Below are positions 44,875-54,094 of a stretch of 64,000 nt of DNA, piece by piece. The translations under genes were made by a program, and so were the position numbers. This DNA comes from Burkholderia sp. NRF60-BP8. GTDB lineage: Bacteria; Pseudomonadota; Gammaproteobacteria; Burkholderiales; Burkholderiaceae. Position 1 is the first letter of the stretch. Every line of letters starts with the position of its first letter. The notes beneath the pieces are model-generated. The model made no database searches and was not told the origin of the DNA. It worked only from the letters and a program-made list of their open reading frames with translations. The DNA lies in contig NZ_CP013372.1 in the NCBI RefSeq assembly GCF_001522585.2, positions 1 through 64,000 on the forward strand, written 5' to 3'.

Positions 44875-45037
44875 CGTCGGACCAGTATCGCGGAAACGTA
44901 TACAACTTATCTCGGTAATCGCGTTGCCGCATAGTCGGGAAAGCGCTGAAATGCGTTCACTACTCGAACCAATGTTCAATTTCGCATAGGCCCGAAGCGT
45001 GCGCGCAAGCGCCGATCGCGGCCGTCAGGAGACAAAC

Positions 45038-46270
45038 ATGCGCACCCAGGTCGCCATCGTCGGCGCCGGCCCGTCCGGCCTTCTGCTGTCCCATCTGCTG
45101 CGCCTGCAAGGCGTCGATTCCATCCTCGTCGAAGCGCGTTCGCGCGAATACTGCGAGAACCGCATCCGCGCCGGCGTGCTGGAGCAAGGCACGGTCGACA
45201 CGCTGAACGAAGCCGGCCTCGGCGAGCGGATGCGCCGCGAAGGGCTCGAACATCACGGCATCGAGCTGCTGTTCGACGGCCAGCGTCATCGCATCGACCT
45301 GTCCGGGCTGACCGGCGGGCGCGCGATCACCGTCTACAGCCAGCACGAAGTCGTGCGCGACCTGATCGCGGCCGGCGTCGAACACGGCCATCAAATGCAT
45401 TTCGAAGTCAGCGACGTCGCGCTGCACGACGTCGAAAGCGAGCGTCCGTTCGTCACGTTCAAGCACGCGGACGGGCGGGCCGATCGCATCGACTGCGACT
45501 ACATCGCCGGCTGCGACGGCTTCCACGGCATCGCGCGCCAGACGATTCCGGCCGAGCGGCTGAAGACGTTCGAGCGCGTCTACCCGTTCGCGTGGCTCGG
45601 CATCCTCGCCGACGCTGCGCCGTCGCTCGACGAGCTCGTGTACGCGCACCACGACAACGGCTTCGCGCTGTTCTCGATGCGCTCGCCCACGGTCACGCGC
45701 CTGTACCTGCAGTGCAAGCCGGATGAAGACCTCGCCCAGTGGTCCGACGCACGGATCTGGGACGAACTGCACACGCGCTTCTCGAACGACACCGGCTGGA
45801 CGCCGACCGAGGGCCGGATCACGCAGAAGAGCGTGACGCCGATGCGCAGCTTCGTGTCGGAGACGATGCAGCACGGGCGCTTGTTCCTCGCCGGCGACGC
45901 TGCGCACATCGTGCCGCCGACCGGCGCGAAGGGCATGAACCTCGCGGTGGCCGACGTTCGCGCGCTGTCCCGCGCGCTCGGCGCGCGCTACCGGACGGGC
46001 GACGCGACGCCGCTCGACGCCTATTCGGCGACCTGTCTCGAACGCGTATGGCGCGCCGAGCACTTCTCGTACTTCATGACGAACATGCTGCATGCGTCGC
46101 CGGACGATTCGCCGTTCGTCAATCGCCTGAAGTTTGCCGAGCTGAAATACGTGACGCGTTCGCGGGCGGCCGCGCAATCGCTCGCCGAAAACTACGTCGG
46201 CCTGCCGTTCGACGACGCGACGGCCCCCGAGGCAACCCGCCTTGACAACGCGCTGTGCGCGCCTCTATGA
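45038..46270 (+). CDS. pobA: 4-hydroxybenzoate 3-monooxygenase
   Basis: 410 aa, slightly longer than the 394-aa Pseudomonas enzyme. NADPH- and FAD-dependent hydroxylation of 4-hydroxybenzoate to protocatechuate. FAD motif AIVGAGPSGLLLSHLLRLQG, ENRIRAGVLEQGTV with the substrate-binding region, and GDAAHIVPPTGAKGMNLA. The ATG at 45038 follows GGAG and starts the FAD domain. Its 3' end contains the promoter for pcaIJ. Confidence 0.96.
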   Translation: MRTQVAIVGAGPSGLLLSHLLRLQGVDSILVEARSREYCENRIRAGVLEQGTVDTLNEAGLGERMRREGLEHHGIELLFDGQRHRIDLSGLTGGRAITVYSQHEVVRDLIAAGVEHGHQMHFEVSDVALHDVESERPFVTFKHADGRADRIDCDYIAGCDGFHGIARQTIPAERLKTFERVYPFAWLGILADAAPSLDELVYAHHDNGFALFSMRSPTVTRLYLQCKPDEDLAQWSDARIWDELHTRFSNDTGWTPTEGRITQKSVTPMRSFVSETMQHGRLFLAGDAAHIVPPTGAKGMNLAVADVRALSRALGARYRTGDATPLDAYSATCLERVWRAEHFSYFMTNMLHASPDDSPFVNRLKFAELKYVTRSRAAAQSLAENYVGLPFDDATAPEATRLDNALCAPL

Positions 46271-46314
46271 TCGGCCCATCGTTCGCTAATCGAATCTAGG
46301 TTCGAATAGCGAAC
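46242..46314 (+). promoter_or_regulatory. pcaIJ promoter with IclR/PcaR-type operator
   Basis: TTGACA (46242-46247) and TATGAT (46266-46271), 18 bp apart, form a near-consensus promoter inside the end of pobA. Just downstream, GTTCGCTAATCGAA (46281-46294) and TTCGAATAGCGAAC (46301-46314) are inverted 14-bp arms with one mismatch, 6 bp apart. The arm resembles the published P. putida PcaR site as I remember it (GTTCGATAATCGCAC). No IclR gene lies in the window. Confidence 0.7.
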
Positions 46315-46414
46315 AAAAGCCGGGAGTCGACGAGGGCCTCCGGCGCGGCACGCGGCACGCGCGTGTCCCCTCGACAGGCCGCGCACGAGCCGCGGGTTCG
46401 CATCAGGAAGAGAC

Positions 46415-47131
46415 ATGGTCAACAAGATTTTCGAATCGCTTCAGTCGGCGGTTGCCGACGTCCACGATGGCGCGACGATCATGATCGGCGGCTTCGGCAC
46501 GGCCGGCATGCCGTCCGAGCTGATCGACGCGTTGATCGAACAGGGCGCGCGCGACCTGACGATCGTCAACAACAACGCGGGCAACGGCGAGACGGGTCTC
46601 GCGGCGCTCCTGAAGGCGAAAAAGGTGCGCAAGATCATCTGTTCGTTCCCGCGCCAGAGCGATTCGCAGGTGTTCGACGCGCTGTACCGCGCGGGCGAGA
46701 TCGAGCTGGAACTCGTGCCGCAGGGCAACCTCGCGGAGCGCATCCGCGCGGCGGGCGCCGGCATCGGCGGTTTCTTCACGCCGACGGGCTACGGCACCAA
46801 GCTCGCGGAAGGCAAGGAAACGCGTGTGATCGACGGCAAGCCGTATGTGTTCGAAACGCCGATCCACGCCGATTTCGCGCTCGTGAAGGCGTACAAGGGC
46901 GATCGCTGGGGCAATCTCGTGTACCGCAAGACCGCGCGCAACTTCGGGCCGATCATGGCCAGCGCCGCGAAGGTCGCGATCGTCCAGGTGTCAGAAGTCG
47001 TGCCGCTCGGCGCGCTGAACCCGGAGCACATCGTGACGCCGGGCATTTTCGTCCAGCGTGTCGTCGAGGTGCCGCAGGCCGCGCACGCGGCCGAATTGGC
47101 CGCCGAACACGCTGCATCGCAAGCCGCCTGA
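46415..47131 (+). CDS. pcaI: 3-oxoadipate CoA-transferase subunit A
   Basis: 238 aa. Alpha subunit of succinyl-CoA:3-oxoadipate CoA-transferase: IMIGGFGTAGMPSELIDALI CoA-binding segment and GIGGFFTPTGYGT. The Ala-rich C-terminal tail is not unusual. Acts with pcaJ, 20 bp downstream, to activate 3-oxoadipate. SCO-type acetoacetate transferases are close relatives, but flanking pob/pca genes decide the assignment. Confidence 0.93.
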   Translation: MVNKIFESLQSAVADVHDGATIMIGGFGTAGMPSELIDALIEQGARDLTIVNNNAGNGETGLAALLKAKKVRKIICSFPRQSDSQVFDALYRAGEIELELVPQGNLAERIRAAGAGIGGFFTPTGYGTKLAEGKETRVIDGKPYVFETPIHADFALVKAYKGDRWGNLVYRKTARNFGPIMASAAKVAIVQVSEVVPLGALNPEHIVTPGIFVQRVVEVPQAAHAAELAAEHAASQAA

Positions 47132-47150
47132 TCGCCTTGAGGAAACCGAC

Positions 47151-47807
47151 ATGAAACGACTGACCCGCGATGAAATGGCCAAGCGCGTCGCCCAGGACAT
47201 CCCCGAAGGCGCGTACGTGAATCTCGGCATCGGCGTGCCGACGCTGGTGGCGAACCACCTCGATCCGGCCAAGGAAATCTTCCTGCACAGCGAGAACGGC
47301 CTGCTCGGCATGGGCCCGGCGCCCGCGCCCGGCGAGGAAGACGACGAACTGATCAACGCCGGCAAGCAGCACGTGACGCTGCTCACCGGCGGCGCCTATT
47401 TCCACCACTCGGATTCGTTCGCGATGATGCGCGGCGGCCACCTCGACTACTGCGTGCTCGGCGCGTTCCAGGTGTCGGCTGGCGGCGACCTCGCGAACTG
47501 GCACACGGGCGCGCCCGATGCGATTCCGGCCGTCGGCGGCGCGATGGACCTCGCGATCGGCGCGAAGCAGGTGTTCGTGATGATGGAGCACCTGACGAAG
47601 CAGGGCGAGAGCAAGATCGTCGCGCAGTGCTCGTATCCGGTCACCGGCGTGCAATGCGTGAGCCGCATCTACACCGATCTCGCGGTGCTCGACGTGACGG
47701 CCGACGGCCTCGCGGTGAACGAGATCTTCACCGACCTGTCGTTCGACGAGCTGCAGAAGCTGACCGGCGTGCCGCTGATCGACGCGACGCAGAAGGCCGC
47801 CGCCTGA
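47151..47807 (+). CDS. pcaJ: 3-oxoadipate CoA-transferase subunit B
   Basis: 218 aa. Beta subunit with the catalytic Glu in LHSENGLLGMGP, and VNLGIGVPTLVANHL at the N-terminus. The ATG at 47151 follows TTGAGGAAACCGAC. Forms the heteromeric enzyme with PcaI. A hairpin and an 88-bp gap separate it from pcaB. Confidence 0.95.
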   Translation: MKRLTRDEMAKRVAQDIPEGAYVNLGIGVPTLVANHLDPAKEIFLHSENGLLGMGPAPAPGEEDDELINAGKQHVTLLTGGAYFHHSDSFAMMRGGHLDYCVLGAFQVSAGGDLANWHTGAPDAIPAVGGAMDLAIGAKQVFVMMEHLTKQGESKIVAQCSYPVTGVQCVSRIYTDLAVLDVTADGLAVNEIFTDLSFDELQKLTGVPLIDATQKAAA

Positions 47808-47895
47808 ACGGCAAGCATGCCGGTGCGCGCTTTCGAGCGCACGCCGGCGCGCTTGGGTAGACAATAGGCGCACGCCGTTTCCCCATTCCGATGCC

Positions 47896-49269
47896 ATGCT
47901 CGAAGACAGCGCCCGCCTGACCTCCCTGATCTGCGGCACCGAGCCGCTCAACCGGATCTGGTCGCCCCGCGCGACGATCCAGCGAATGCTCGACGTCGAG
48001 GCCGCGCTCGCCCGCGCGCTCGCCGCGCAGCAGGTGATTCCCGCCGCCGCGGTCGCGCCGATCGAACGCGCGTGCGACGCCGGCCGGCTCGACGCCGACG
48101 CGCTCGCGCACGGCGCGGCGCTCGGCGGCAATCTCGCGATTCCGCTCGTCAAGCAACTCACCGCGCAAGTAAAGGCCGACGACCCCGAGGCCGCGAAGTT
48201 CGTCCACTGGGGCGCGACGAGCCAGGACATCATCGATACCGCGACCGTGCTGCAGTTGCGCGACACGCTCGACGTGTTCGAACCGATGCTCGACGAAGCC
48301 TGTGCGTCGCTCGCGGCGCTCGCGCGCGCCCATCGCGCGACGCCGATGATCGGCCGCACGTGGCTGCAGCAGGCGCTGCCCATTACGCTCGGCCTCAAAT
48401 TCGCTCAATGGCTCGATGCGCTGCTGCGCCATCGCGCACGTTTTGCCGAGTTGCGCGAACGTGTGCTCGTGCTGCAGTTCGGCGGCGCCGCCGGCACGCT
48501 CGCGAGCCTGCGCGAACACGCAGCCGGCGTGAGCGCCGCGCTCGCGGCCGACCTGAAGCTCGCGGTGCCGGCCGTGCCGTGGCATACGCAGCGCGACCGC
48601 ATCGCGGAAGCCGCGTCGTGCTTCGGGATGCTGATCGGTACGCTCGGCAAGATCGCGCGCGACGTGTCGCTACAGATGCAGACCGAAGTCGGCGAGCTCG
48701 GCGAACCGGCCGCCGCCGGCAAGGGCGGTTCGTCGACGATGCCGCACAAGCGCAACCCGGTCGGCTGCGCGGCCGTGCTGACGGCCGCGGTGCGTGCGCC
48801 GGGCCTCGTTGCGACCGTGTTCGCGGGGATGGTGCAGGAGCACGAGCGCGCACTCGGCGGCTGGCAGGCCGAATGGGATGCGTTGCCCGATCTCGCACGC
48901 CTGACGGGCGGCGCGCTCGCGCAGATCGCGCAGATCGTCGCGGGCCTCGACGTGAATACGGAGCGCCTCGCCGCGAACCTCGAGCTCACGCACGGGCTGA
49001 TCCTCGGCGAAGCCGTGATGCTCGCGCTCGGCGACCGCATCGGCCGGCTCGATGCGCACCACGTCGTCGAGCACGCGTCGAAGGAAGCCGTGCGCACCGG
49101 GGCGACGCTGTTCGACGTGCTCGCCGCCGATACGACCGTGTCGGCCCACCTGTCGCGCGACGCGCTCGCGCGGCTGCTCGATCCCGCACATTACGTCGGC
49201 GAAGCGCAGGCCTATGTCGACGCCGTGCTCGCGCTGCATGCGGGTGCGAAACAACCAGGAGAACATTGA
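47896..49269 (+). CDS. pcaB: 3-carboxy-cis,cis-muconate cycloisomerase
   Basis: 457 aa member of the fumarase/aspartase superfamily. Signature GGSSTMPHKRNPVGCA, and KFVHWGATSQDIIDTATVLQ in the active site. Converts 3-carboxymuconate to 4-carboxymuconolactone. Its TGA overlaps the pcaD ATG (TGATG), so translation is coupled. Confidence 0.95.
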   Translation: MLEDSARLTSLICGTEPLNRIWSPRATIQRMLDVEAALARALAAQQVIPAAAVAPIERACDAGRLDADALAHGAALGGNLAIPLVKQLTAQVKADDPEAAKFVHWGATSQDIIDTATVLQLRDTLDVFEPMLDEACASLAALARAHRATPMIGRTWLQQALPITLGLKFAQWLDALLRHRARFAELRERVLVLQFGGAAGTLASLREHAAGVSAALAADLKLAVPAVPWHTQRDRIAEAASCFGMLIGTLGKIARDVSLQMQTEVGELGEPAAAGKGGSSTMPHKRNPVGCAAVLTAAVRAPGLVATVFAGMVQEHERALGGWQAEWDALPDLARLTGGALAQIAQIVAGLDVNTERLAANLELTHGLILGEAVMLALGDRIGRLDAHHVVEHASKEAVRTGATLFDVLAADTTVSAHLSRDALARLLDPAHYVGEAQAYVDAVLALHAGAKQPGEH

Positions 49270-50054
49270 TGCCTTTCGCCACTGTCAACGGCGTGACACT
49301 GCATTACCGGATCGACCGTGCCGCACGCGACGACGCGCCGTGGCTCGTCTTCTCGAATTCGCTCGGCGCCGACCTGCAGATGTGGGCGCCGCAGATCCGC
49401 CCGCTTGCCCAGCACTTCAACATCCTGCGCTACGACACTCGCGGTCACGGCCACTCCGACGCGCCGGCCGGTTCGTACACGATCGAGCAACTGGCGGGCG
49501 ACGTAATCGGCCTGCTCGACCACGTCGGCATCGAGTGCGCGCATTTCTGCGGCATCTCGATGGGCGGGCTGACCGGCGCCGCGCTGGCCGCACGCTACCC
49601 GTCGCGCATCGTGCGCGCGGTCCTGTCGAATACCGCCGCGAAGATCGGCTCGCCGGAAGTGTGGGCGCCGCGTGCGCAGAAGGCGCGCGCCGAAGGCATG
49701 GCCGCGCTCGCCGACGCCGTGCTGCCGCGCTGGTTCACCGACGCATTCGTCGAACGCGAGCCGCGCCTGTTCGATGCGATTCGCGACACCTTCGTACATA
49801 CCGACAAGGACGGCTACGCGGCCAACTGCGACGCGCTGAACGCGGCCGATCTGCGCGCGGAAGTGAAGGGCATCGCGTTGCCGGTGCTCGTCGTGACCGG
49901 CGCGAAGGACATGTCGACGCCGCCCGACCAGGGCCGCGCGCTTGCCGCCGCGATTCCCGGTGCGCTGCACGTCGAATTCGACGCTGCGCACATTTCGAAC
50001 ATCGAATGCACCGCCGGCTTCAACCGCGCGCTGCTCGATTTCCTGATTGCGTGA
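49269..50054 (+). CDS. pcaD: 3-oxoadipate enol-lactonase
   Basis: 261 aa alpha/beta hydrolase. Nucleophile elbow FCGISMGGLTG, Asp in TGAKDMSTPP, His in DAAHISNIE. Hydrolyses 3-oxoadipate enol-lactone. Overlaps pcaB by one base; pcaC starts 10 bp after its stop. Not fused to pcaC as in some actinobacteria. Confidence 0.96.
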   Translation: MPFATVNGVTLHYRIDRAARDDAPWLVFSNSLGADLQMWAPQIRPLAQHFNILRYDTRGHGHSDAPAGSYTIEQLAGDVIGLLDHVGIECAHFCGISMGGLTGAALAARYPSRIVRAVLSNTAAKIGSPEVWAPRAQKARAEGMAALADAVLPRWFTDAFVEREPRLFDAIRDTFVHTDKDGYAANCDALNAADLRAEVKGIALPVLVVTGAKDMSTPPDQGRALAAAIPGALHVEFDAAHISNIECTAGFNRALLDFLIA

Positions 50055-50064
50055 GGTGCCGGCG

Positions 50065-50451
50065 ATGGACGACCAGGAACGTTATGAAGCAGGGATGAAG
50101 GTGCGTCGCGCCGTGCTCGGCGACGCGCACGTCGACCGTTCGATCGAGAACCGCACCGAGGTGACCGACGAATTCCAGAACCTGATCACGCGTTATGCGT
50201 GGGGCGAGATCTGGACCCGCGACGGGCTGCCGCGCCATACGCGTAGCCTGCTGACCATCGCGATGATGGTGGCGTTGAACCGCGGCGAGGAACTGGCGCT
50301 GCACCTGCGCGCCGCGCGCAACAACGGCGTGACGCGCGACGAGATCAAGGAAGTGCTGCTGCAGACCGCGATCTATTGCGGCGTGCCGGCCGCGAATTCT
50401 GCGTTCCATCTCGCGGACAAGATCTTCAAGGAGCAGGATGCAGCCGGTTAA
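50065..50451 (+). CDS. pcaC: 4-carboxymuconolactone decarboxylase
   Basis: 128 aa CMD-family protein: NLITRYAWGEIWTRDGLPRH, and EELALHLRAARNNGVTRDEI with the AhpD-like helix. Removes CO2 from 4-carboxymuconolactone to give the enol-lactone used by PcaD. Last gene of pcaBDC, followed by two stem-loops. Confidence 0.96.
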   Translation: MDDQERYEAGMKVRRAVLGDAHVDRSIENRTEVTDEFQNLITRYAWGEIWTRDGLPRHTRSLLTIAMMVALNRGEELALHLRAARNNGVTRDEIKEVLLQTAIYCGVPAANSAFHLADKIFKEQDAAG

Positions 50452-50474
50452 AGGCCGGCGGTGATCCGATCGGG

Positions 50475-50569
50475 CGGCCCGCCGAGGTTGGCGGGCCGTC
50501 GTCGATGAAGAACGCACCGGCAGCGAATCGGTGCGTGAACGAAGGAAAGGCGCGGCCACGAGGCCGCGC
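50475..50569 (+). terminator. Two stem-loops between pcaC and pcaK
   Basis: CGGCCCGCC/GGCGGGCCG (50475-50498, 6-nt loop) and GCGCGGCC/GGCCGCGC (50550-50569, 4-nt loop, followed by TTGTTG). Together they should end the pcaBDC transcript and give pcaK its own promoter. Confidence 0.65.
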
Positions 50570-50643
50570 TTGTTGCATATATCAACGTTGCATGGGACCG
50601 GCAGGCGCCGACGCGCGCGTTTCGGCCGACAAGGAGACAAGCG

Positions 50644-52002
50644 ATGAATCGCGCACCCGTGGTCGATGTCCAGACCTTCATCAACGAGCAGCCGTTCGGC
50701 GGCTTTCAATGGCTCGTTTTCCTCATGTGTTTCGTGATCGTGCTGCTCGACGGCTTCGATACGGCCGCGATCGGCTTCATCGCGCCGTCGCTGCTCGGCG
50801 AATGGAACCTGACCAAGCCCGATCTCGCGCCCGTGCTCAGCGCCGCGCTGTTCGGCCTCGCGTGCGGTGCGCTCGTGTCCGGCCCGCTGTCCGACCGGCT
50901 CGGCCGCCGCTCGCTGCTGCTCGGCTCGGTGTTCCTGTTCGGCGCCGCGTGCCTGATGTCCGCGTTCTCGAACACGATCGGACACCTGACGATCCTGCGT
51001 TTCGTCACCGGCGTCGGGCTTGGCGCCGCGATGCCGAACGCGGTCACGATGATGGGCGAATTCTGCCCGGACAAGCGCCGCGCGACCGTGATCAACCTGA
51101 TGTTCTGCGGCTTTCCGCTCGGCGCCGCGTTCGGCGGTTTCCTCGCCGCGTGGATGATTCCGCATTTCGGCTGGCGCAGCGTGCTGGTGCTCGGCGGCGT
51201 GACGCCGCTGCTGCTCGCCGTGCTGTTGCTGCTGAAGATGCCGGAGTCGGTGCGCTTCATGGTCGCGAACGGCCAGGGCATCGACAGGATCCGCGCGACG
51301 CTCGCGCGCATCTCGCGCGACGCGCTGAACGCCGGTTCGTTCGCGTTGACCGAAGCCGCGCCGCAGACCGGCGGCAAGGGCCTCGGCGTCGTGCTGTCGC
51401 GCTCGTACATCGTCGGCTCGGTGATGCTGTGGCTCGCATACTTCATGGGGCTCGTGATCTTCTACGCGTCGATCAACTGGATGCCGATCTTGCTGAAGGA
51501 TGCGGGCCTGACGCCGAAGAGCGCGACGCTGATCTCGGCGCTGTTCCCGCTCGGCGGGGTGGGCGCCGTGCTGTGCGGCGTGCTGATGGACCGCTTCAAC
51601 GCGAATCGCGTGATCGCCGTGTGCTACGCGCTGACGGCGGTGAGCGTGTATGCGATCGGGCAGGCGGCCGGCAACGTCGGGCTGCTGGTGCTGGTCGTGT
51701 TCGTGGCCGGCGTGCTGATGAACACCGCGCAGTCGTCGATGCCGGCGCTGGCCGCCGCGTTCTATCCGACCGAAGGGCGCGGCACGGGTGTCGCATGGAT
51801 GCTCGGCGTCGGCCGGTTCGGCGGGATCGCCGGGTCGTTCCTCGTCGCCGAACTGACGCGCCGGCACTTCTCGTTCGCAGGGGTGTTCGCGACGATTGCC
51901 GTCGCGGGCGTACTCGCGTGCGTCGCGCTGCTGATCAAGCAGATGGCGCGGCCGCACGGCGTTGTGCAGCCGGCAGGCAAGATCGAGTCGCTCGGGCATT
52001 GA
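50644..52002 (+). CDS. pcaK: Aromatic-acid:H+ symporter, PcaK type
   Basis: 452 aa MFS transporter with twelve helices. The first helix holds LLDGFDTAAIGFIAPSL, the DGxD motif required in PcaK, and the 2-3 loop GPLSDRLGRRSL. Probable importer of 4-hydroxybenzoate/protocatechuate. AAGGAG precedes the ATG. Downstream of pcaBDC on the same strand. Confidence 0.92.
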   Translation: MNRAPVVDVQTFINEQPFGGFQWLVFLMCFVIVLLDGFDTAAIGFIAPSLLGEWNLTKPDLAPVLSAALFGLACGALVSGPLSDRLGRRSLLLGSVFLFGAACLMSAFSNTIGHLTILRFVTGVGLGAAMPNAVTMMGEFCPDKRRATVINLMFCGFPLGAAFGGFLAAWMIPHFGWRSVLVLGGVTPLLLAVLLLLKMPESVRFMVANGQGIDRIRATLARISRDALNAGSFALTEAAPQTGGKGLGVVLSRSYIVGSVMLWLAYFMGLVIFYASINWMPILLKDAGLTPKSATLISALFPLGGVGAVLCGVLMDRFNANRVIAVCYALTAVSVYAIGQAAGNVGLLVLVVFVAGVLMNTAQSSMPALAAAFYPTEGRGTGVAWMLGVGRFGGIAGSFLVAELTRRHFSFAGVFATIAVAGVLACVALLIKQMARPHGVVQPAGKIESLGH

Positions 52003-52090
52003 GCGGCGTTCGGGCCGGGCGATGCACCGGCCCCGAGCCTGATCGATTCAGGCCGGTCGCACGCCGACCGACCGGCGCGCGACGACAGAC

Positions 52091-52110
52091 CGGGCCGCGT
52101 TCGCGGCCCG
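52091..52110. terminator. Stem-loop between pcaK and the small protein gene
   Basis: CGGGCCGCGTTCGCGGCCCG is a perfect hairpin (8-bp stem, GTTC loop) between two convergent genes. Confidence 0.6.
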
Positions 52111-52133
52111 TCGACATTCCGGCCGTCGCACCG

Positions 52134-52382
52134 TTACTCCTCCGCGTCGTGCTCCTTGACGAAGTTGCGCAGGTACGCGCGCAACGCGGCTTCCCGGCCG
52201 CGATGATCGTCGTGGTTCGCGGCGCCCATTTCTTCCTCGTCGCCGAACAGCGTCGGCGGCGCGCAGTACGTGCCGACTTCGATGTTCTCGCGCAGCACGC
52301 GGATATCGTGCGTGAGCGGGTGATACTCGGCGATCCAGTGCATTCCTTCGATGTACTCGCCCGTTCTCAGCATTGGCTTCAT
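52134..52382 (-). CDS. Small hypothetical protein
   Basis: 82 aa; ATG at 52382 preceded by GGAGATT. Contains GEYIEGMHWIAEYHPLTHDI, LRENIEVGTYCAPPTLFGDE and an acidic C-terminus. Family not recognised; compact, soluble, no signal. Convergent with pcaK. Confidence 0.6.
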   Translation of the reverse strand: MKPMLRTGEYIEGMHWIAEYHPLTHDIRVLRENIEVGTYCAPPTLFGDEEEMGAANHDDHRGREAALRAYLRNFVKEHDAEE

Positions 52383-52492
52383 CGGCAATCTCCATGCAGA
52401 GCGGCGGTGCAACCGCCGAAGCGGTTGCATGCGCCCGTACCGAAAGGGTACGCCTGCCTCACGTGAAGCTCAACGGGCGGGCTTACGAGGGT

Positions 52493-53110
52493 TCAGCGTG
52501 GCAGCAGGTGCGCGACGAGCGGGTACAGCGACAGGATCAGCAGCACGGCCATCGTCACGTTGAAGATGCGCAGCGCGCGGGGATTGGACAGGAAGCGCCG
52601 CAGGCCGAGGCCGAACGCGGCCCACAGGCAGATGCACGGGAAGCCGATCAGGATGAACACGACGGACATCCACGCGGCGTTCATTCCGTAGTCGGCGGAC
52701 AGGCGGATCGTCGTCGCGGCGGTCAGCACCATCATCCATGCCTTCGGGTTGACCCACTGGAACGCGGCGGCTTCGATGAACGTCATCGGCCGGGGCTTGG
52801 CGCCGTGCGCCTTCACTTCGCCGGACGTACCGATCCGCCAGGCGAGGTACAACAGGTACGCGACGCTCGCGGCTTCGAGGATCGTGTACAGCAGCGGCAG
52901 GCGCTTGAACGCTTCGCCGAGGCCGAAGCCGACGCAGAGCATCAGGATCGCGACGCCGATGCTGATGCCGAACAGGTGCGGCATCGTGCGGCGGAAACCG
53001 AAGTTGACGCCCGACGCGAGCAGCATCGTGTTGTTGGGGCCGGGCGTGATCGACGTGACGAGTGCGAACAGCATGCCGGCGGGCAACGCGCTGAGGGTGA
53101 GGAATTCCAT
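52493..53110 (-). CDS. LysE-family translocator (RhtB type)
   Basis: 205 aa, six hydrophobic helices. Family motif SITPGPNNTMLLASGVNFGF near residue 18 and NPKAWMMVLTAAT. Exporter of amino acids or homoserine lactone; substrate unknown. An imperfect GTAC-rich inverted repeat lies 60 bp upstream, perhaps a regulator site. Confidence 0.88.
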   Translation of the reverse strand: MEFLTLSALPAGMLFALVTSITPGPNNTMLLASGVNFGFRRTMPHLFGISIGVAILMLCVGFGLGEAFKRLPLLYTILEAASVAYLLYLAWRIGTSGEVKAHGAKPRPMTFIEAAAFQWVNPKAWMMVLTAATTIRLSADYGMNAAWMSVVFILIGFPCICLWAAFGLGLRRFLSNPRALRIFNVTMAVLLILSLYPLVAHLLPR

Positions 53111-53166
53111 CGCGGATTCTCCATTCGGTTCGAGGCTGGGATGGAGATCAGTTTAGCGACGGTTTT

Positions 53167-53187
53167 CTGTACAGTACCGGTACAGTT
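53167..53187. promoter_or_regulatory. GTAC-rich inverted repeat upstream of the LysE gene
   Basis: CTGTACAGTACCGGTACAG carries the palindrome GTACCGGTAC within overlapping TGTAC/GTACA words. It is not a LexA box (the CTGT/ACAG spacing is 11, not 8). Possibly a GntR/MocR-type operator; no such gene is adjacent. Confidence 0.35.
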
Positions 53188-53274
53188 GGCTTGACGAATG
53201 CCGGTACGGGGGACGTGCGAGTGCTACGCGGGTACCCGGCAGGGTTCTGCCTATCACAGGCGAACGATAGGCCG

Positions 53275-54057
53275 CTAACGTTCTTGCGATTCGTTGGGCC
53301 CAGACGTCCCAGCGGGCGGCAATGGGCGATTCGCAATCTCTATCGCTTCAGTTTGCGGCACACCCAAGGTCTGCAACAGGGATGAAGCTGCGCGCTCGGC
53401 AAAGCCGTTCTGACTGTACCCGATCATGTTCAACATGTCGGTAACCGGCTTCTCGTCCGCATCGAATCGGAGCTCGATCGCAATGGCGGTCAGTACCGCA
53501 CCCCCGACCGTGATCACGCTCATCAGCGGGTCGCTTGCCGAGAATCTCCCCGCGAGGATGCCTTTCTGAATATCCCTCAACAACCTGGGTGCGAGGCCGC
53601 GGCTGAGCGCTCGCATGGACAACCCTTCGCGGAGGAGAAATTGTCCCCAAACCGGCTCACTTCTGGCTCGCAGCAACGTATGGCGCAGCGATACAGAAAT
53701 GATCTCGGCGGGGTCGGTGAGGTTGCCTGCAATGCGGTCCAGGGTATCCGCGAACTCCTCGAACACGATTTCCAAAACCGCGGCATGAATCGCTTCTTTC
53801 GATTCGAAGTGGTTGTAGAACGACCCGAACCCCACGTCCGCGGCTTCCGTAATTTCATTGATCGCGACGCCTTCCATCCCCTTTTGCGCCATGAGTACAA
53901 AGGCGGCATCCAGCAGGCGCGCCCGCGTCTCGCGCTTTCGGCGCGCGCCTCGAGGCTCGCGAACCTCAGGGCTCGACGGCGCTTGCCCGTTCGAGAAGAC
54001 GGCCGGCGACGGTGTTCTGGTGCGACGGGAAGAAGTGTTGGGCATCGGCGTGCGCAT
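53275..54057 (-). CDS. TetR/AcrR-family regulator of the meta-cleavage operon
   Basis: 260 aa, long for the family because of a 40-residue Ser/Pro/Arg N-terminal extension and a 20-residue C-terminal tail. Helix-turn-helix AINEITEAADVGFGSFYNHF; ligand domain with FLLREGLSMRALSRG. Divergent from the hydroxylase operon; palindrome ACGTTCGAACGT (54077-54088) and the 32-bp element 54095-54126 lie between. Likely repressor relieved by an aromatic or acyl-CoA ligand. Confidence 0.88.
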   Translation of the reverse strand: MRTPMPNTSSRRTRTPSPAVFSNGQAPSSPEVREPRGARRKRETRARLLDAAFVLMAQKGMEGVAINEITEAADVGFGSFYNHFESKEAIHAAVLEIVFEEFADTLDRIAGNLTDPAEIISVSLRHTLLRARSEPVWGQFLLREGLSMRALSRGLAPRLLRDIQKGILAGRFSASDPLMSVITVGGAVLTAIAIELRFDADEKPVTDMLNMIGYSQNGFAERAASSLLQTLGVPQTEAIEIANRPLPPAGTSGPNESQER

Positions 54058-54094
54058 GGATTCGGTGTTTGAGTATACGTTCGAACGTCAAAAT

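Noticed and set aside
50020..51999. 659-aa minus-strand open frame
   Set aside because: Antisense of pcaK and pcaC; highly charged low-complexity shadow.
53167..53187. Second LexA box upstream of the LysE-family gene
   Set aside because: CTGT and ACAG words are present but spaced 11 apart, not 8.
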